Source: Brucella sp. BE17 (lineage in GTDB: Bacteria; Pseudomonadota; Alphaproteobacteria; Rhizobiales; Rhizobiaceae). Taken from it: DNA of 64,000 bases. The notes under the pieces are model-generated. The model did not search any database. It had not been told where the DNA came from and saw nothing but the letters and a program-made list of their open reading frames with translations. Positions within the stretch are counted from its first letter, which is position 1, and every line of letters begins with the position of its first letter. The stretch is taken from the NCBI RefSeq assembly GCF_039545455.1, contig NZ_CP154467.1:2040501-2104500 (forward strand), given 5' to 3'. The translations under genes and the position numbers were made by a program. Positions 47,955 to 58,284 of the stretch are shown piece after piece.

Positions 47955-48121
47955 AAATACTCCTGATGCATCCGGGAATGAAACCACATCGGATGCGGCG
48001 CCGGGGGTTGGTGTTTAAGGATATCCGGCCTCGGTCCCGTCTTTTAAGACAACCGGCGCGTGGAACGCGAAGCCAGACTTTATCTCTATGAAAGCAGCTC
48101 TATACAGGGCTGTTATGACAT

Positions 48122-48768
48122 TTAGCTGGCATTATGCTGCGTCAAAGCCATATCGATCAGCTTTTTCGCTGCCAGAAATGCCGCTTCTATACTCATTTTA
48201 CTCGTATCTAGCAAGTGCGCGTCTTTTGCGGGCTTGAGTGGCGAGTCGGTGCGGTTCATGTCGCGTTCGTCGCGCTTGCGAAGATCGGCCAGAATTTCAT
48301 CGAAGCAGGCTTGCCCGCCCTTGGTTATGATTTCGTCGAAACGACGTTCAGCCCGCACTTCGGGCGACGCTGTGACGAAGAGCTTTATGTTCGCGTCCGG
48401 GCAGACCACGGTGCCAATATCGCGTCCATCAAGGACGCTTGCCGGAAGCGCATTGGCAAAATGGCGCTGTGCTTCCACAAGTGCGCGGCGTACGGCCGGC
48501 ATGACTGCGACTTTGGACGCCGCCTCGCCAATCTCATGGGCGGAAAGCACATTTTTATCCATCGCGGTGAGGTCGAGGTTGCGTGCTGCATCGGCTGCAA
48601 TAGCCTCGTTATCAAGCGGCAGGCCCTGATCGAGAAGCGCCTTGGCGACCGCGCGATAGGTGAGCCCGGTATCGAGATGGGGAATGCCGTAATGGGTGGC
48701 TATGCGCCGGGCAAGCGTTCCCTTGCCCGATGCTGCCGGTCCATCAATGGCAACGATGAAGGATTGTG

Positions 48769-48772
<4 letters not shown>
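48122..48772 (-). CDS. cmk: Cytidylate kinase
   Basis: Cmk phosphorylates CMP and dCMP. The 216-residue protein has Walker [15 protein letters not shown] near the start, [14 protein letters not shown] in the NMP-binding region, [15 protein letters not shown] and the lid RRFDEI. Start is GTG 48772, whose GTGA overlaps the stop of the upstream membrane-protein gene by 4 bases; the longer frame starting at 48871 would add unconserved residues. cmk before rpsA is a widely conserved order. Confidence 0.95.
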
Positions 48773-50545
<1,773 letters not shown>

Positions 50546-50780
50546 CTAGCATAGGATAATGGCGGGGTCATCCGTGAATAACGCCATTCAATCCGCCGAT
50601 ATGACAGAGTCTTGGCGGCTTGCGTGTCTTTGGCTTTGACAAATGCGCCAAATTACGTTTATGCACCGGATAATATTTAGCAAAGGCGCGTCCGCAGCAA
50701 AAAGGAGGCGTCGACCGGAATTAACCATGAGACGTGGCGTGCCGCAGGCACCACAGGCAAATAAACGCACGAGGCTCAAC

Positions 50781-51170
50781 GTGGCAAAAGCTGAACTTGG
50801 TACCAAGCGCATCGACCCGGAAACGGGCAAGAAGTTCTACGATCTCAATCGCGATCCGATTGTTTCGCCCTATACAGGTATTTCCTATCCCCGGGCCTAT
50901 TTCGACGCGACTGCGGAAGCGCGCGTTGTCGAAGAGGAAGCCGAAGAGGAAGAAGTGGATACCGCGCTCGAAAAGCCGGAATTCGTCTCTCTTGAGGATG
51001 CCGACGACGAGGCAAAGGGCGGTGATGATCTGCCGGATATCGATGGCGAAGACGATGTCGATCTTGGCGACGATGATGACGACAGCTTTCTGGAAGAAGA
51101 GGAAGACGAAGACGATGACGTCTCGGGCATTCTCGGCGGTGGCGTTGGCGGTGACGACGACGAAGCCTGA
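50781..51170 (+). CDS. TIGR02300/FYDLN acid domain protein
   Basis: This 129-residue alphaproteobacterial protein has a conserved N-terminal motif (KAELGTKRIDPETGKKFYDLN, about residues 2-22, then PYTGISYPRAYF) followed by a highly acidic, low-complexity tail of Asp and Glu ending in a glycine stretch. Function is unknown. Start is GTG 50781, with GAGG upstream; this gives the family length, and the upstream basic extension of the open frame is rejected. It is divergent from aroA. Confidence 0.85.
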   Translation: MAKAELGTKRIDPETGKKFYDLNRDPIVSPYTGISYPRAYFDATAEARVVEEEAEEEEVDTALEKPEFVSLEDADDEAKGGDDLPDIDGEDDVDLGDDDDDSFLEEEEDEDDDVSGILGGGVGGDDDEA

Positions 51171-51210
51171 TCTCAGGGGCGGTCTGGTTTAACTGGATTT
51201 GAATTTTGGA

Positions 51211-51235
51211 AAGGCGGCTTTCGGGTCGCCTTTTC
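51211..51235 (+). terminator. Terminator after the FYDLN protein gene
   Basis: An 8-bp imperfect stem (51211-51218 with about 51225-51232) is followed by TTTTC. It starts 40 bases after the stop codon. Confidence 0.65.
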
Positions 51236-51331
51236 GCTATTCTGGGGAGGGTTCTGTTTCATGCAGGAGGGCGTGCGCGGGGCTGGTGCGCAAATTATTT
51301 TGCAAGATATTGAGAGAGTTGCGATTTAGCG

Positions 51332-51360
51332 CTTGATCTTCTGGCGAACGCGATTTAATA
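51332..51360 (+). promoter_or_regulatory. Promoter of tRNA-Ala
   Basis: CTTGAT at 51332-51337 and TTAATA at 51355-51360 are separated by 17 bases. The tRNA begins about 30 bases further on. Confidence 0.65.
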
Positions 51361-51390
51361 AGCCGCCACTCACCTTGAAAGAGGTGTGAT

Positions 51391-51466
51391 GGGGCCATAG
51401 CTCAGCTGGGAGAGCGCCTGCATGGCATGCAGGAGGTCAGCGGTTCGATCCCGCTTGGCTCCACCA
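51391..51466 (+). tRNA. tRNA-Ala (anticodon GGC)
   Basis: A complete 76-base cloverleaf is present: acceptor GGGGCCA with TGGCTCC, D-arm GCTC-GAGC, anticodon stem CCTGC-GCAGG with loop ATGGCAT (anticodon GGC), T-arm with TTCGATC and an encoded CCA end. The third acceptor pair is G3-U70, the alanine identity element. It reads GCC and GCU codons. Confidence 0.98.
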
Positions 51467-51486
51467 AAATTTCTTATGCAATCCTG

Positions 51487-51825
51487 TCATCGTCGCAAAT
51501 AACTTTTTTTGCCTCTGTCATCGATGCAGTATTTGCCACCACGCGGTCCTGTGCAGATGAAACCGTCGCGGCACGCACATTCACGCGTTGCTGACGATTT
51601 CATGTCGGGCTGAGCTGGGCTGATTAAACCTGCTGCTCCCATATAAGCCTGACAGGATTTTTTGCTGCCGCTGACAGAGCCATCATTGCATATGAAAATA
51701 TCACCGCGACAATGGGATATTCCACCCTTGCTGCCACTGCATGGTTTATTCGCTGCCTGTGAGGGTTCTGTTATTGTACATAGACTGAAAACAAGCAGAC
51801 TTGCTGCCAAGCCATTTATCCGCAT
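51487..51825 (-). CDS. Small secreted cysteine-rich protein
   Basis: This 112-residue protein has a clear signal peptide (about 1-24, ending SQA) and nine cysteines after it. Two motifs stand out: KPCSGSKGGISHCRGDIFIC and, near the C terminus, CRDGFICTGPRGGKYC followed by GKKSYLRR. The last resembles the small basic GGxYY..GKKxY adaptor motif found at the ends of some nucleases and viral proteins. Function is unknown. It lies just after tRNA-Ala on the opposite strand. Confidence 0.7.
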   Translation of the reverse strand: MRINGLAASLLVFSLCTITEPSQAANKPCSGSKGGISHCRGDIFICNDGSVSGSKKSCQAYMGAAGLISPAQPDMKSSATRECACRDGFICTGPRGGKYCIDDRGKKSYLRR

Positions 51826-51994
51826 GATAGCTTATATTAAAATATCCCCCTGAAAACCGGAATTAATTTTCAGAAGCCATCAAGCAAGTCAATGTGAAGC
51901 AACGGGAAAAACATGGACATGCTTCAAACTCTCTTCTAGAAAACCGTTGCGATATAGGGCGGGTGCATGCTCTGCTGCGACTCTGGGAGGAATG

Positions 51995-53983
51995 ATGAGC
52001 ACCGAGGCAATCTCAACGCAAGCTTTTGATGAACAACCATTGTGGCAGCCGGATGCCGCACGCGTTGTCACGAGCAATCTGGAGCAGTTCCGCATTCGCG
52101 CCGAACAGCGCAGCGGGCTGAGCCTGCCCGATTATGCCGCACTGCATCAATGGTCGGTGGAAGACCGCGCTTCGTTCTGGCGCCTTGTCTGGGATTTTTG
52201 CGAGGTCATCGGGGAGCGTGGTGAGACAGACCTGATTGATCGGGGTCTCATGCGGGAGGCAAAATTCTTTCCGCAGGCGGAGCTTAATTTCGCGGAGAAC
52301 CTGCTGCGACATGAAGGCCGCGACGAGGCGATCATCTTTCGTGGTGAGGACAAGGTCGAGCGCCGCCTGACATGGGATGATTTGCACGCGCTGGTTTCAA
52401 AACTCCAGCAATTCATGCTTTCCGAAGGTGTCGAACCCGGCGACCGCATCGCGGGCATGATGCCCAACATGCCCGAGGCTATCGCGCTGATGCTGGCGGC
52501 GAGCTCCATCGGTGCCGTCTGGTCGTCGTGTTCGCCAGATTTCGGTGTCGAAGGCGTTCTGGATCGATTCGGCCAGATCGAGCCAAAGCTGTTTTTTGCC
52601 TGCGATGGCTACTGGTACAATGGCAAGCGCATCGATGTGGCCGATAAGGTTGCAGAGGTCGTCGCGCGGTTGCCGGGGTTGCACCGTGCCGTGATTGTCA
52701 CCTATCTGGGCGAGGCGGAGACGGTTGCCGCAAAAGCCGAAAAAGCTGTGGCGCTCGATGCGGCGCTGGATCCGTTTACAGCAACGACCGTCGAATTCAC
52801 GCGCCTGCCATTCGATCATCCGCTCTGCATTTTGTTTTCCTCAGGCACCACGGGCATTCCCAAATGCATCGTGCATCGTGCGGGCGGGGTGCTTTTGCAG
52901 CACCTCAAAGAGCATAGCCTGCATGCTGATATTCGCGACGGCGACCGCTTTTTCTATTTTACCACTTGCGGCTGGATGATGTGGAACTGGCTGGCCTCGG
53001 GCATCGCCTCGGGTGCAACGCTCATGCTTTATGACGGCTCACCCTTCTATCCTGACGGTAACGTGCTATTCGATTATGCTGAAGCGGAAAAAATCACCTA
53101 TTTTGGCACTTCCGCCAAATTCATTGATGCGGTGTTGAAATCAGGACTGAAGCCCCGCGAGACGCATGATCTCTCCGCCTTACGCACAATTTCTTCTACC
53201 GGATCGCCTTTGTCGCCGGAAGGTTTTGCTTTCGTCTATGATGCCATCAAATCCGACGTGCATCTGGCCTCGATTTCCGGCGGCACGGACATTGTGTCCT
53301 GCTTCGTGCTGGGTGTACCGACCGAGCCGGTCTGGCAGGGCGAAATTCAGGGGCCTGGTCTGGGTCTGGCTGTCGATGTCTGGGATGATGAGGGCAGGCC
53401 GGTCAGGGGTGAGAAGGGCGAACTCGTCTGCGCCCAAGCTTTTCCCTGTATGCCGCTCGAATTCTGGAACGATCCTGACGGCAGCAGGTATCAGGCCGCT
53501 TATTTTGAACGTTTCGACAATATCTGGTGCCATGGCGATTTTGCGCAATGGACAGACCACGACGGTATTATCATTCACGGACGCTCGGATGCGACGCTCA
53601 ATCCGGGTGGGGTGCGCATTGGCACGGCAGAGATTTACAATCAGGTCGAGCAATTGCCGGACATTGCCGAGGCGCTGTGCATCGGGCAAGACTGGGACGG
53701 GGACGTACGTGTTGTGCTGTTCGTGCGGTTGGCTGAGGGCGTCGAATTGACCGACGATCTCGTCGCACGTGTCAGAACCAAAATTCGAACAGGCGCGACA
53801 CCGCGCCACGTTCCCGCAAAGATCGTTGCGGTCAGCGATATTCCGCGTACCAAGTCGGGCAAGATCGTCGAGCTTGCGGTGCGCGATATTGTGCATGGCC
53901 GCGAGGTCAAGAACCGCGAGGCGCTGGCAAATCCGGAAGCTCTCGAGCTTTATCGCGATATTGTGGCACTCCAGCAAGACTGA
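51995..53983 (+). CDS. aacS: Acetoacetyl-CoA synthetase
   Basis: AacS activates acetoacetate to acetoacetyl-CoA, letting the cell use ketone bodies or recycle polyhydroxybutyrate. The 662-residue ANL-superfamily enzyme has the N-terminal ACAS region and the AMP-binding P-loop LFSSGTTGIPKCIVH. The GGTDIVSCFV segment, CHGDFAQWTDHDG and GRSDATLNPGGVRIGTAEIY also occur, and the C-terminal lysine motif reads RTKSGKIVE. ATG 51995 (or 51992) follows GGGAGG. Alternatives among acyl-CoA synthetases are less likely given length and motifs. Confidence 0.93.
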   Translation: MSTEAISTQAFDEQPLWQPDAARVVTSNLEQFRIRAEQRSGLSLPDYAALHQWSVEDRASFWRLVWDFCEVIGERGETDLIDRGLMREAKFFPQAELNFAENLLRHEGRDEAIIFRGEDKVERRLTWDDLHALVSKLQQFMLSEGVEPGDRIAGMMPNMPEAIALMLAASSIGAVWSSCSPDFGVEGVLDRFGQIEPKLFFACDGYWYNGKRIDVADKVAEVVARLPGLHRAVIVTYLGEAETVAAKAEKAVALDAALDPFTATTVEFTRLPFDHPLCILFSSGTTGIPKCIVHRAGGVLLQHLKEHSLHADIRDGDRFFYFTTCGWMMWNWLASGIASGATLMLYDGSPFYPDGNVLFDYAEAEKITYFGTSAKFIDAVLKSGLKPRETHDLSALRTISSTGSPLSPEGFAFVYDAIKSDVHLASISGGTDIVSCFVLGVPTEPVWQGEIQGPGLGLAVDVWDDEGRPVRGEKGELVCAQAFPCMPLEFWNDPDGSRYQAAYFERFDNIWCHGDFAQWTDHDGIIIHGRSDATLNPGGVRIGTAEIYNQVEQLPDIAEALCIGQDWDGDVRVVLFVRLAEGVELTDDLVARVRTKIRTGATPRHVPAKIVAVSDIPRTKSGKIVELAVRDIVHGREVKNREALANPEALELYRDIVALQQD

Positions 53984-54322
53984 CGCCTCAAGGAACGGGA
54001 GCGCAGGAACACGGTTTTTCGTTGTAGCTGCGGGCACTTGGCCTCTTGCAAACGCAGGCCGGAAATGCATTCTTGTTCCATTATGAAAGTTCGCTCCCTG
54101 TGCGGAGCATTTTTCCGAAAGGGCGAAGGCGATTTCGGATAATATTATGGCTCCTACCGTCTGACGGTGAGGGTGGCGAGCTTTTGGATTGACCCTTTGA
54201 AATCATATGATGAGCAAAAGGGAGGGCCCGGCAATCGCATGGCATATCGTGCTTTTTGATTGACCGGTAAGGGTTGTTTCGGGGGTCGACAAGGCATGTC
54301 GCCCTACCAAAGGAGAAAAGAT
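53984..54322 (+). other. Intergenic region before the amino-acid binding protein
   Basis: No gene is seen in these 339 bases. A small hairpin with ACCGT/ACGGT arms occurs at about 54157-54169. A sequence at 54105-54135 (CATTTTTCCGAAAGGGCGAA) faintly resembles a module of the dispersed repeat. A long leader before the next gene is possible; I found no convincing promoter. Confidence 0.4.
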
Positions 54323-55429
54323 ATGAATCTCAAGCTTCTGTCAGGCGTGGCTTTCGCAGCCACCCTCGGCTTTGCCAGCACCGCTTATGCCGATATCACC
54401 ATCGGTGTTCTTGCTCCGCTGACTGGCCCTGTTGCCGCTTTCGGCGATCAGGTCAAGAAGGGTGCGGAAACCGCCGCCGAAGTCATCAATAAAAACGGCG
54501 GTATCAATGGCGAGAAAATCGTTCTGAAATTTGCCGACGACGCTGGCGAGCCAAAGCAAGGCGTTTCTGCCGCTAACCAGCTTGTGGGTGATGGCATCAA
54601 GTTTGTCGTCGGTCCGGTTACCACCGGCGTCGCTATTCCCGTCTCCGACGTTTTCTCAGAAAACGGCGTCCTCATGGTCACGCCGACCGCAACCGGCCCA
54701 GATCTCACTGCACGCGGACTGGAAAACGTATTCCGCACTTGTGGCCGCGATGATCAGCAGGCCGAAGTCATGGCCGCTTACGTTCTGGAGAACCTCAAGG
54801 ACAAGAAGGTCGCCATCGTTCATGACAAGGGTGCCTATGGCAAGGGTCTGGCTGATTCCTTCAAGGCCGCGCTCAACAAGGGCGGCGTTACCGAAGTACA
54901 TTATGATTCTGTCACTCCCGGTGACAAGGATTTCAGTGCACTCGTGACCAAGATGAAATCAGCTGGCGCCGAAGTGATCTATTTCGGCGGTTATCATGCT
55001 GAAGGCGGTCTGCTGTCGCGCCAGTTGCATGATGCAGATCTCAAGGCGCTGGTGCTCGGTGGTGAAGGGATTTCCAATACCGAGTTTTGGGCAATCGGTG
55101 GCAGCAATGCGCAGGGCTCACTCTTCACCAATGCTGCTGACGCGACCAAGAACCCGGCGTCCAAGGATGCACTCGAAGCGCTGAAGGCCAAGAATATTCC
55201 GGCTGAAGCTTTCACCATGAATGCCTATGCTGCCATGGAAGTCATCAAGGCGGGCATTGAAAAGGCCGGCTCTGCGGACGATTCCGCTGCGGTTGCCAAG
55301 GTTTTGCATGGTGGCGAAGCCATTGAAACGGCAATTGGTTCGCTCACTTATGGCGAAAATGGCGATCTTTCTTCGCCAAGCTTCGACATTTTCAAGTGGG
55401 ATGATGGCAAAATCGTCGGCGTCGAATAA
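54323..55429 (+). CDS. Branched-chain amino acid ABC transporter binding protein
   Basis: This 368-residue periplasmic protein has a signal peptide (about 1-23, cut before [12 protein letters not shown]) and the Peripla_BP_6 type I fold of LivJ/LivK proteins. Motifs are [30 protein letters not shown] and the [12 protein letters not shown] ligand-binding loop. The ligand is probably leucine/isoleucine/valine or a similar amino acid. AAAGGAG precedes ATG 54323. No permease or ATPase genes are adjacent; a terminator follows at once, so it must share transport partners encoded elsewhere. Confidence 0.9.
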   Translation: MNLKLLSGVAFAATLGFASTAYADITIGVLAPLTGPVAAFGDQVKKGAETAAEVINKNGGINGEKIVLKFADDAGEPKQGVSAANQLVGDGIKFVVGPVTTGVAIPVSDVFSENGVLMVTPTATGPDLTARGLENVFRTCGRDDQQAEVMAAYVLENLKDKKVAIVHDKGAYGKGLADSFKAALNKGGVTEVHYDSVTPGDKDFSALVTKMKSAGAEVIYFGGYHAEGGLLSRQLHDADLKALVLGGEGISNTEFWAIGGSNAQGSLFTNAADATKNPASKDALEALKAKNIPAEAFTMNAYAAMEVIKAGIEKAGSADDSAAVAKVLHGGEAIETAIGSLTYGENGDLSSPSFDIFKWDDGKIVGVE

Positions 55430-55453
55430 GAAGCAGCATGTCAAACAACGAAG

Positions 55454-55484
55454 CGCCGGGGCATTGCCCCGGCGTTTTGCGTTT
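55454..55484 (+). terminator. Terminator after the binding-protein gene
   Basis: A perfect 9-bp GC-rich stem (55454-55462 with 55466-55474) with a 3-base loop is followed by TTTTGCGTTTT. It begins 24 bases after the stop. Confidence 0.9.
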
Positions 55485-55932
55485 TGGGCAAGTGTTTACA
55501 CCGGAGGGAGGAGTGCTGCTCGGGACCTGCTCCCGATCTCGACGATTTCCCCGGTTTGTGCGTGGAAAAAGTTGTTACGCCAGTTCTCTATCATTCAAAT
55601 GAGCGTATATTGTTATTTTATAATAAATGAATAATTTAATATTTGTATTGATTTTAAAATTATTAGAATAAAAATTATTATCGGTGTTTTTATGCTTGTA
55701 TTGTTCTGAATATCTGGCAACAGTAAGACATTGAAATGACGCATACAAAATATACTGATTTTTAAAGATAAATTTTTGATAAGCTTTATTGCCGGGCGGC
55801 GTGACGTCATCGGGTGATTGGATGCTCTATTCGATAACCGGATGTAAAATGCTTGTGGCGTTTAGCGTTAAGGTTTCGTTAACTATAATTGCTTAGATTT
55901 GGCTATGAACGTCAGAGGGGCGGAGCGGGTTT
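55485..55932. other. AT-rich intergenic tract
   Basis: No gene is visible. From about 55600 to 55790 the sequence is strikingly A/T-rich for this genome, with many AATTAT, TTTTAAAATT and ATAAAT runs. It ends in a GC-rich block with a TGACGTCA palindrome (55801-55808). A TATAAT at 55884-55889, with a poor -35, may drive the small gene that follows. Confidence 0.55.
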
Positions 55933-56133
55933 ATGCAGCTCTACAGGTTTGATGATAAAAAGCTTTTGATCGAGGCCATTGTCGCGCTTCTTAATCGCGG
56001 TGTGCAGCCTGACGAGCTTGATCTCGTGCTTAGCAGGATTGGTCCGGTTGATCTGGATCTCATGCAACATTGTCTGGACGAGGTCTGGAGTTACAATAGT
56101 GTAAAACCCGCGACTATGGTTATGGCGGCCTGA
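55933..56133 (+). CDS. Conserved small protein of unknown function
   Basis: This 66-residue protein is predicted to be helical and acidic. It opens with YRFDDKKLLIEAIVALLNRG, continues with LDLVLSRIG, and ends with a short hydrophobic ATMVMAA. There is a ribosome-binding site (GGAGCGG) before ATG 55933 and a TATAAT about 45 bases upstream. I do not recognise the family; its ordinary codon use and good start signals suggest a real gene. Confidence 0.55.
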   Translation: MQLYRFDDKKLLIEAIVALLNRGVQPDELDLVLSRIGPVDLDLMQHCLDEVWSYNSVKPATMVMAA

Positions 56134-56284
56134 GCGAGCGCTCCGGAACGTGTGCAGCTGTTTTTGGAAAAGTTGCGGGGTTCAAAACCAATATTGAGAG
56201 CGGATCGCATTCTGTCAAATTACGACAGGATGTGAAGTGAGTGCATCGGACCAATCTATTCGGAATTGTCCGTCCTGTCATAAA

Positions 56285-56313
56285 CTTGAAACGGAGAGCC
56301 GTTAAACCTATCC
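56285..56313 (+). promoter_or_regulatory. Promoter of a candidate small RNA
   Basis: CTTGAA at 56285-56290 and CTATCC at 56308-56313 are separated by exactly 17 bases, each matching four of six or more bases of the rhizobial consensus CTTGAC-N17-CTATAT. The predicted start point is near 56320, which is just before the first stem of the element below. Confidence 0.55.
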
Positions 56314-56319
56314 TTGTAT

Positions 56320-56405
56320 CAGGAATTCACTGGTACGGCGACCGCGGATGAACCGGCGTCAATTTCCAGTGAAAGCAGAAGGTCGGGCTTGTCCCGGCCT
56401 TTTTC
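56320..56405 (+). ncRNA. Candidate small RNA
   Basis: A predicted transcript of about 85 bases begins with an 8-bp perfect stem (TTCACTGG at 56326-56333 with CCAGTGAA at 56366-56373) enclosing a GC-rich loop with GGATGA. It ends with a rho-independent terminator (9-bp stem with one G-U pair, 56379-56387 with 56393-56401, then TTTTT). The rest of the 326-base gap between the two small genes holds no reading frame. I could not match it to a known family from memory. Confidence 0.5.
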
Positions 56406-56459
56406 GTTTCAGTATGATATTTTATCAATTCTTTTCCAAATCAGAGGCATCCCAATACA

Positions 56460-56786
56460 ATGATACGCCATATTGTACTGATTAAATTCAAGGCTGATCT
56501 TGGTGCAGCTACCATAGGGGAGGCGCTGAATTCTGTCCTCACCCTCAAGGACAAGATTGATGGTATCCTCGCCATCACAGTCGGGCCAAATAACAGTTCT
56601 GAAGGGCTGAATAAGGGGTTTGGTCACGGCTTCGTGGTGGATTTTGTCGATGCAGGCGCCCGTGACGCTTATTTGCCTCATCCAGAGCATGTGAAAGTTG
56701 GCACGGCGCTTGTCGAGGCGGCCGAGGGCGGGCTGGACGGTATTCTGGTTCTCGATTATGAAGTCGTGGGCGGTGCATCAAAATGA
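56460..56786 (+). CDS. Dabb (stress-responsive A/B barrel) protein
   Basis: This 108-residue protein has a single Dabb domain. MIRHIVLIKFKADL is the first strand, with the conserved His, then the GPNNSSEGLNKGFGHGFVVDF region and HPEHVKVG near the end. Dabb proteins form small ferredoxin-like dimeric barrels; functions range from polyketide cyclisation to unknown stress roles. No catalytic assignment is possible here. It is convergent with the molybdopterin-binding gene. Confidence 0.85.
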   Translation: MIRHIVLIKFKADLGAATIGEALNSVLTLKDKIDGILAITVGPNNSSEGLNKGFGHGFVVDFVDAGARDAYLPHPEHVKVGTALVEAAEGGLDGILVLDYEVVGGASK

Positions 56787-56815
56787 CTTCAGTCGTCTTT
56801 TAAAAATAGAGTTTT

Positions 56816-57781
56816 TTATAAAAGAAGCCCACCGACACCCATGCGTGCGAGGTCTGCGCCATTCAGATCTATGCCTGCCATAAGTCGGTCGAGCACCGGG
56901 TCGAGGCTGTTGCCACGCACACTGCGTGCCGAACCGGGTGCTGCAATGATATATTTTCCGCGACGCTTCCCCAGCACGAGCAGATTGCCCGGGTCAACCG
57001 GTACGCCGATGCGCAGGATTTTTCCGCCCGACATCAGGATTGAACGTGGCAAGATATCGGCAGCATCGGCGACAGCCGACGCGCTGAACATTACCAGAAT
57101 ATCGCAATCTTGCGCGACAGCACCTATGGCTGCGGCCAGCGCTTGCGTGTCATGGGCGACGCGTTGTTCCGTGACAAGCTGACCGCCATTGCGAGCAACC
57201 CGCTTCTTCATGATGTCGCGGGTCTTATCGAGAACCGAATCGCGTGTCGAGGGCAAGCGCGATTGCACGAGACCGACGCGCAAGGGCCGGAAAGCTTCGA
57301 CACTGACGGCCGGGACTTTGCCGAGAAGAGAGCAGACTGCATCCACGCTCGATTCGGGAATTGCAAAGGGAATGATCTTGATTGTCGCAACCATCTGGTC
57401 CTTTTCAACACGCGTATAGCTGTAGAGGGTCGCCAGTGAAATGCTCGGGTCGAGAGCGTTGAGGGCATCGACGCTTGCCTTGTTAGCGCAGAACACCCCG
57501 TCAGCTTGTGCAAAAAGATTTATACGTCCGGCGGTAGCGTCGCCTGCCGCAATTGTGGTCGTTGCAAGCGCTTCGCCTATCCTTCGGGCGGCTTCGTCCT
57601 CGCCGATATCGCCGTGTTCAAATCTCGCTGCCAGAACTTGGTCGCAACCACCTTGCCGGAGAAGGGCGATATGCTCCGCTGTCAGAGTGGTTCCTTTACG
57701 CAGATTTATCGTACCTGCATCTACCGCATAGGCCAGAACTGCCCCTTCGGCTTCTTCTAACGGCAGTTCAGCAAAGATCAT
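56816..57781 (-). CDS. Molybdopterin-binding protein, MocA N-terminal half
   Basis: This 321-residue protein has an N-terminal MoeA-like part (LPLEEAEGAVLAYAV, LRKGTTLTAEHIALL) and a MoCF-type molybdopterin-binding domain (about 170-315) with RVGLVQSRLPS, SVLDKTRDI, MFSASAVADAADILP and GVPVDPGNLL. In many Rhizobiales this half is fused to a MobA-like nucleotidyltransferase domain that makes Mo-cytidine cofactor for xanthine-dehydrogenase-type enzymes. Here the frame stops at MGVGGLLL, just where that second domain would begin, and no remnant follows. ATG 57781 fits the conserved start. Confidence 0.75.
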   Translation of the reverse strand: MIFAELPLEEAEGAVLAYAVDAGTINLRKGTTLTAEHIALLRQGGCDQVLAARFEHGDIGEDEAARRIGEALATTTIAAGDATAGRINLFAQADGVFCANKASVDALNALDPSISLATLYSYTRVEKDQMVATIKIIPFAIPESSVDAVCSLLGKVPAVSVEAFRPLRVGLVQSRLPSTRDSVLDKTRDIMKKRVARNGGQLVTEQRVAHDTQALAAAIGAVAQDCDILVMFSASAVADAADILPRSILMSGGKILRIGVPVDPGNLLVLGKRRGKYIIAAPGSARSVRGNSLDPVLDRLMAGIDLNGADLARMGVGGLLL

Positions 57782-58284
57782 GCTTTCGTTTCCATGGCTT
57801 AGTTTCCAGGTTTTGGTTCCCAGTTTTTGGTTCCATTGTCTGGCCAACGCGACAATGCCCGCGGTCATAGCTATGGGCATAAACATTTTCAGCAGAAACA
57901 AGAAATGGTTTGTTGGGAGCTAGCTTTCATCTCAACGACGTCGTCTGCACGTAAAAGGACTAGTGCGGAGGCAGGCGCGACAATCCTATACAGCACAATT
58001 TTGAAGAGACGGGTGACAAACGCAATTATTCATTATAACGGTACGTTTGGAATTTTCAGAATTTACCGAAAACTGGAAAAGACGCTTGTGCCGGATTTGA
58101 AGTTTGCGGCGTGTCGGTCTGACGGCCCCCCATGTTGCAACGTCTCCTGAAAGCGATTTCAGGTTCAAACCAACCGGCTTCTTAATCGCCCGGTGCGATC
58201 AGGTGATTTGAAAGACCTGCTCACTTGTTTCAGTGGGTAAGTGTTCATGTCTCCAGATAGCAGCGGTGCAGGATGGAAAGATAA
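57782..58284. promoter_or_regulatory. Intergenic region upstream of cyoA
   Basis: About 500 bases between divergent genes hold no convincing reading frame. A perfect 7-bp hairpin with a GCGA tetraloop lies at 58146-58163 (CCTGAAA with TTTCAGG) in the probable cyoA leader; it could also be read as an operator. I saw no clear Fnr box or strong promoter. Confidence 0.4.

Noticed and set aside
57827..58150. A 107-residue frame upstream of cyoA
   Set aside because: Composition and codon use look random and it overlaps the region before the molybdopterin-binding gene; no start signal.
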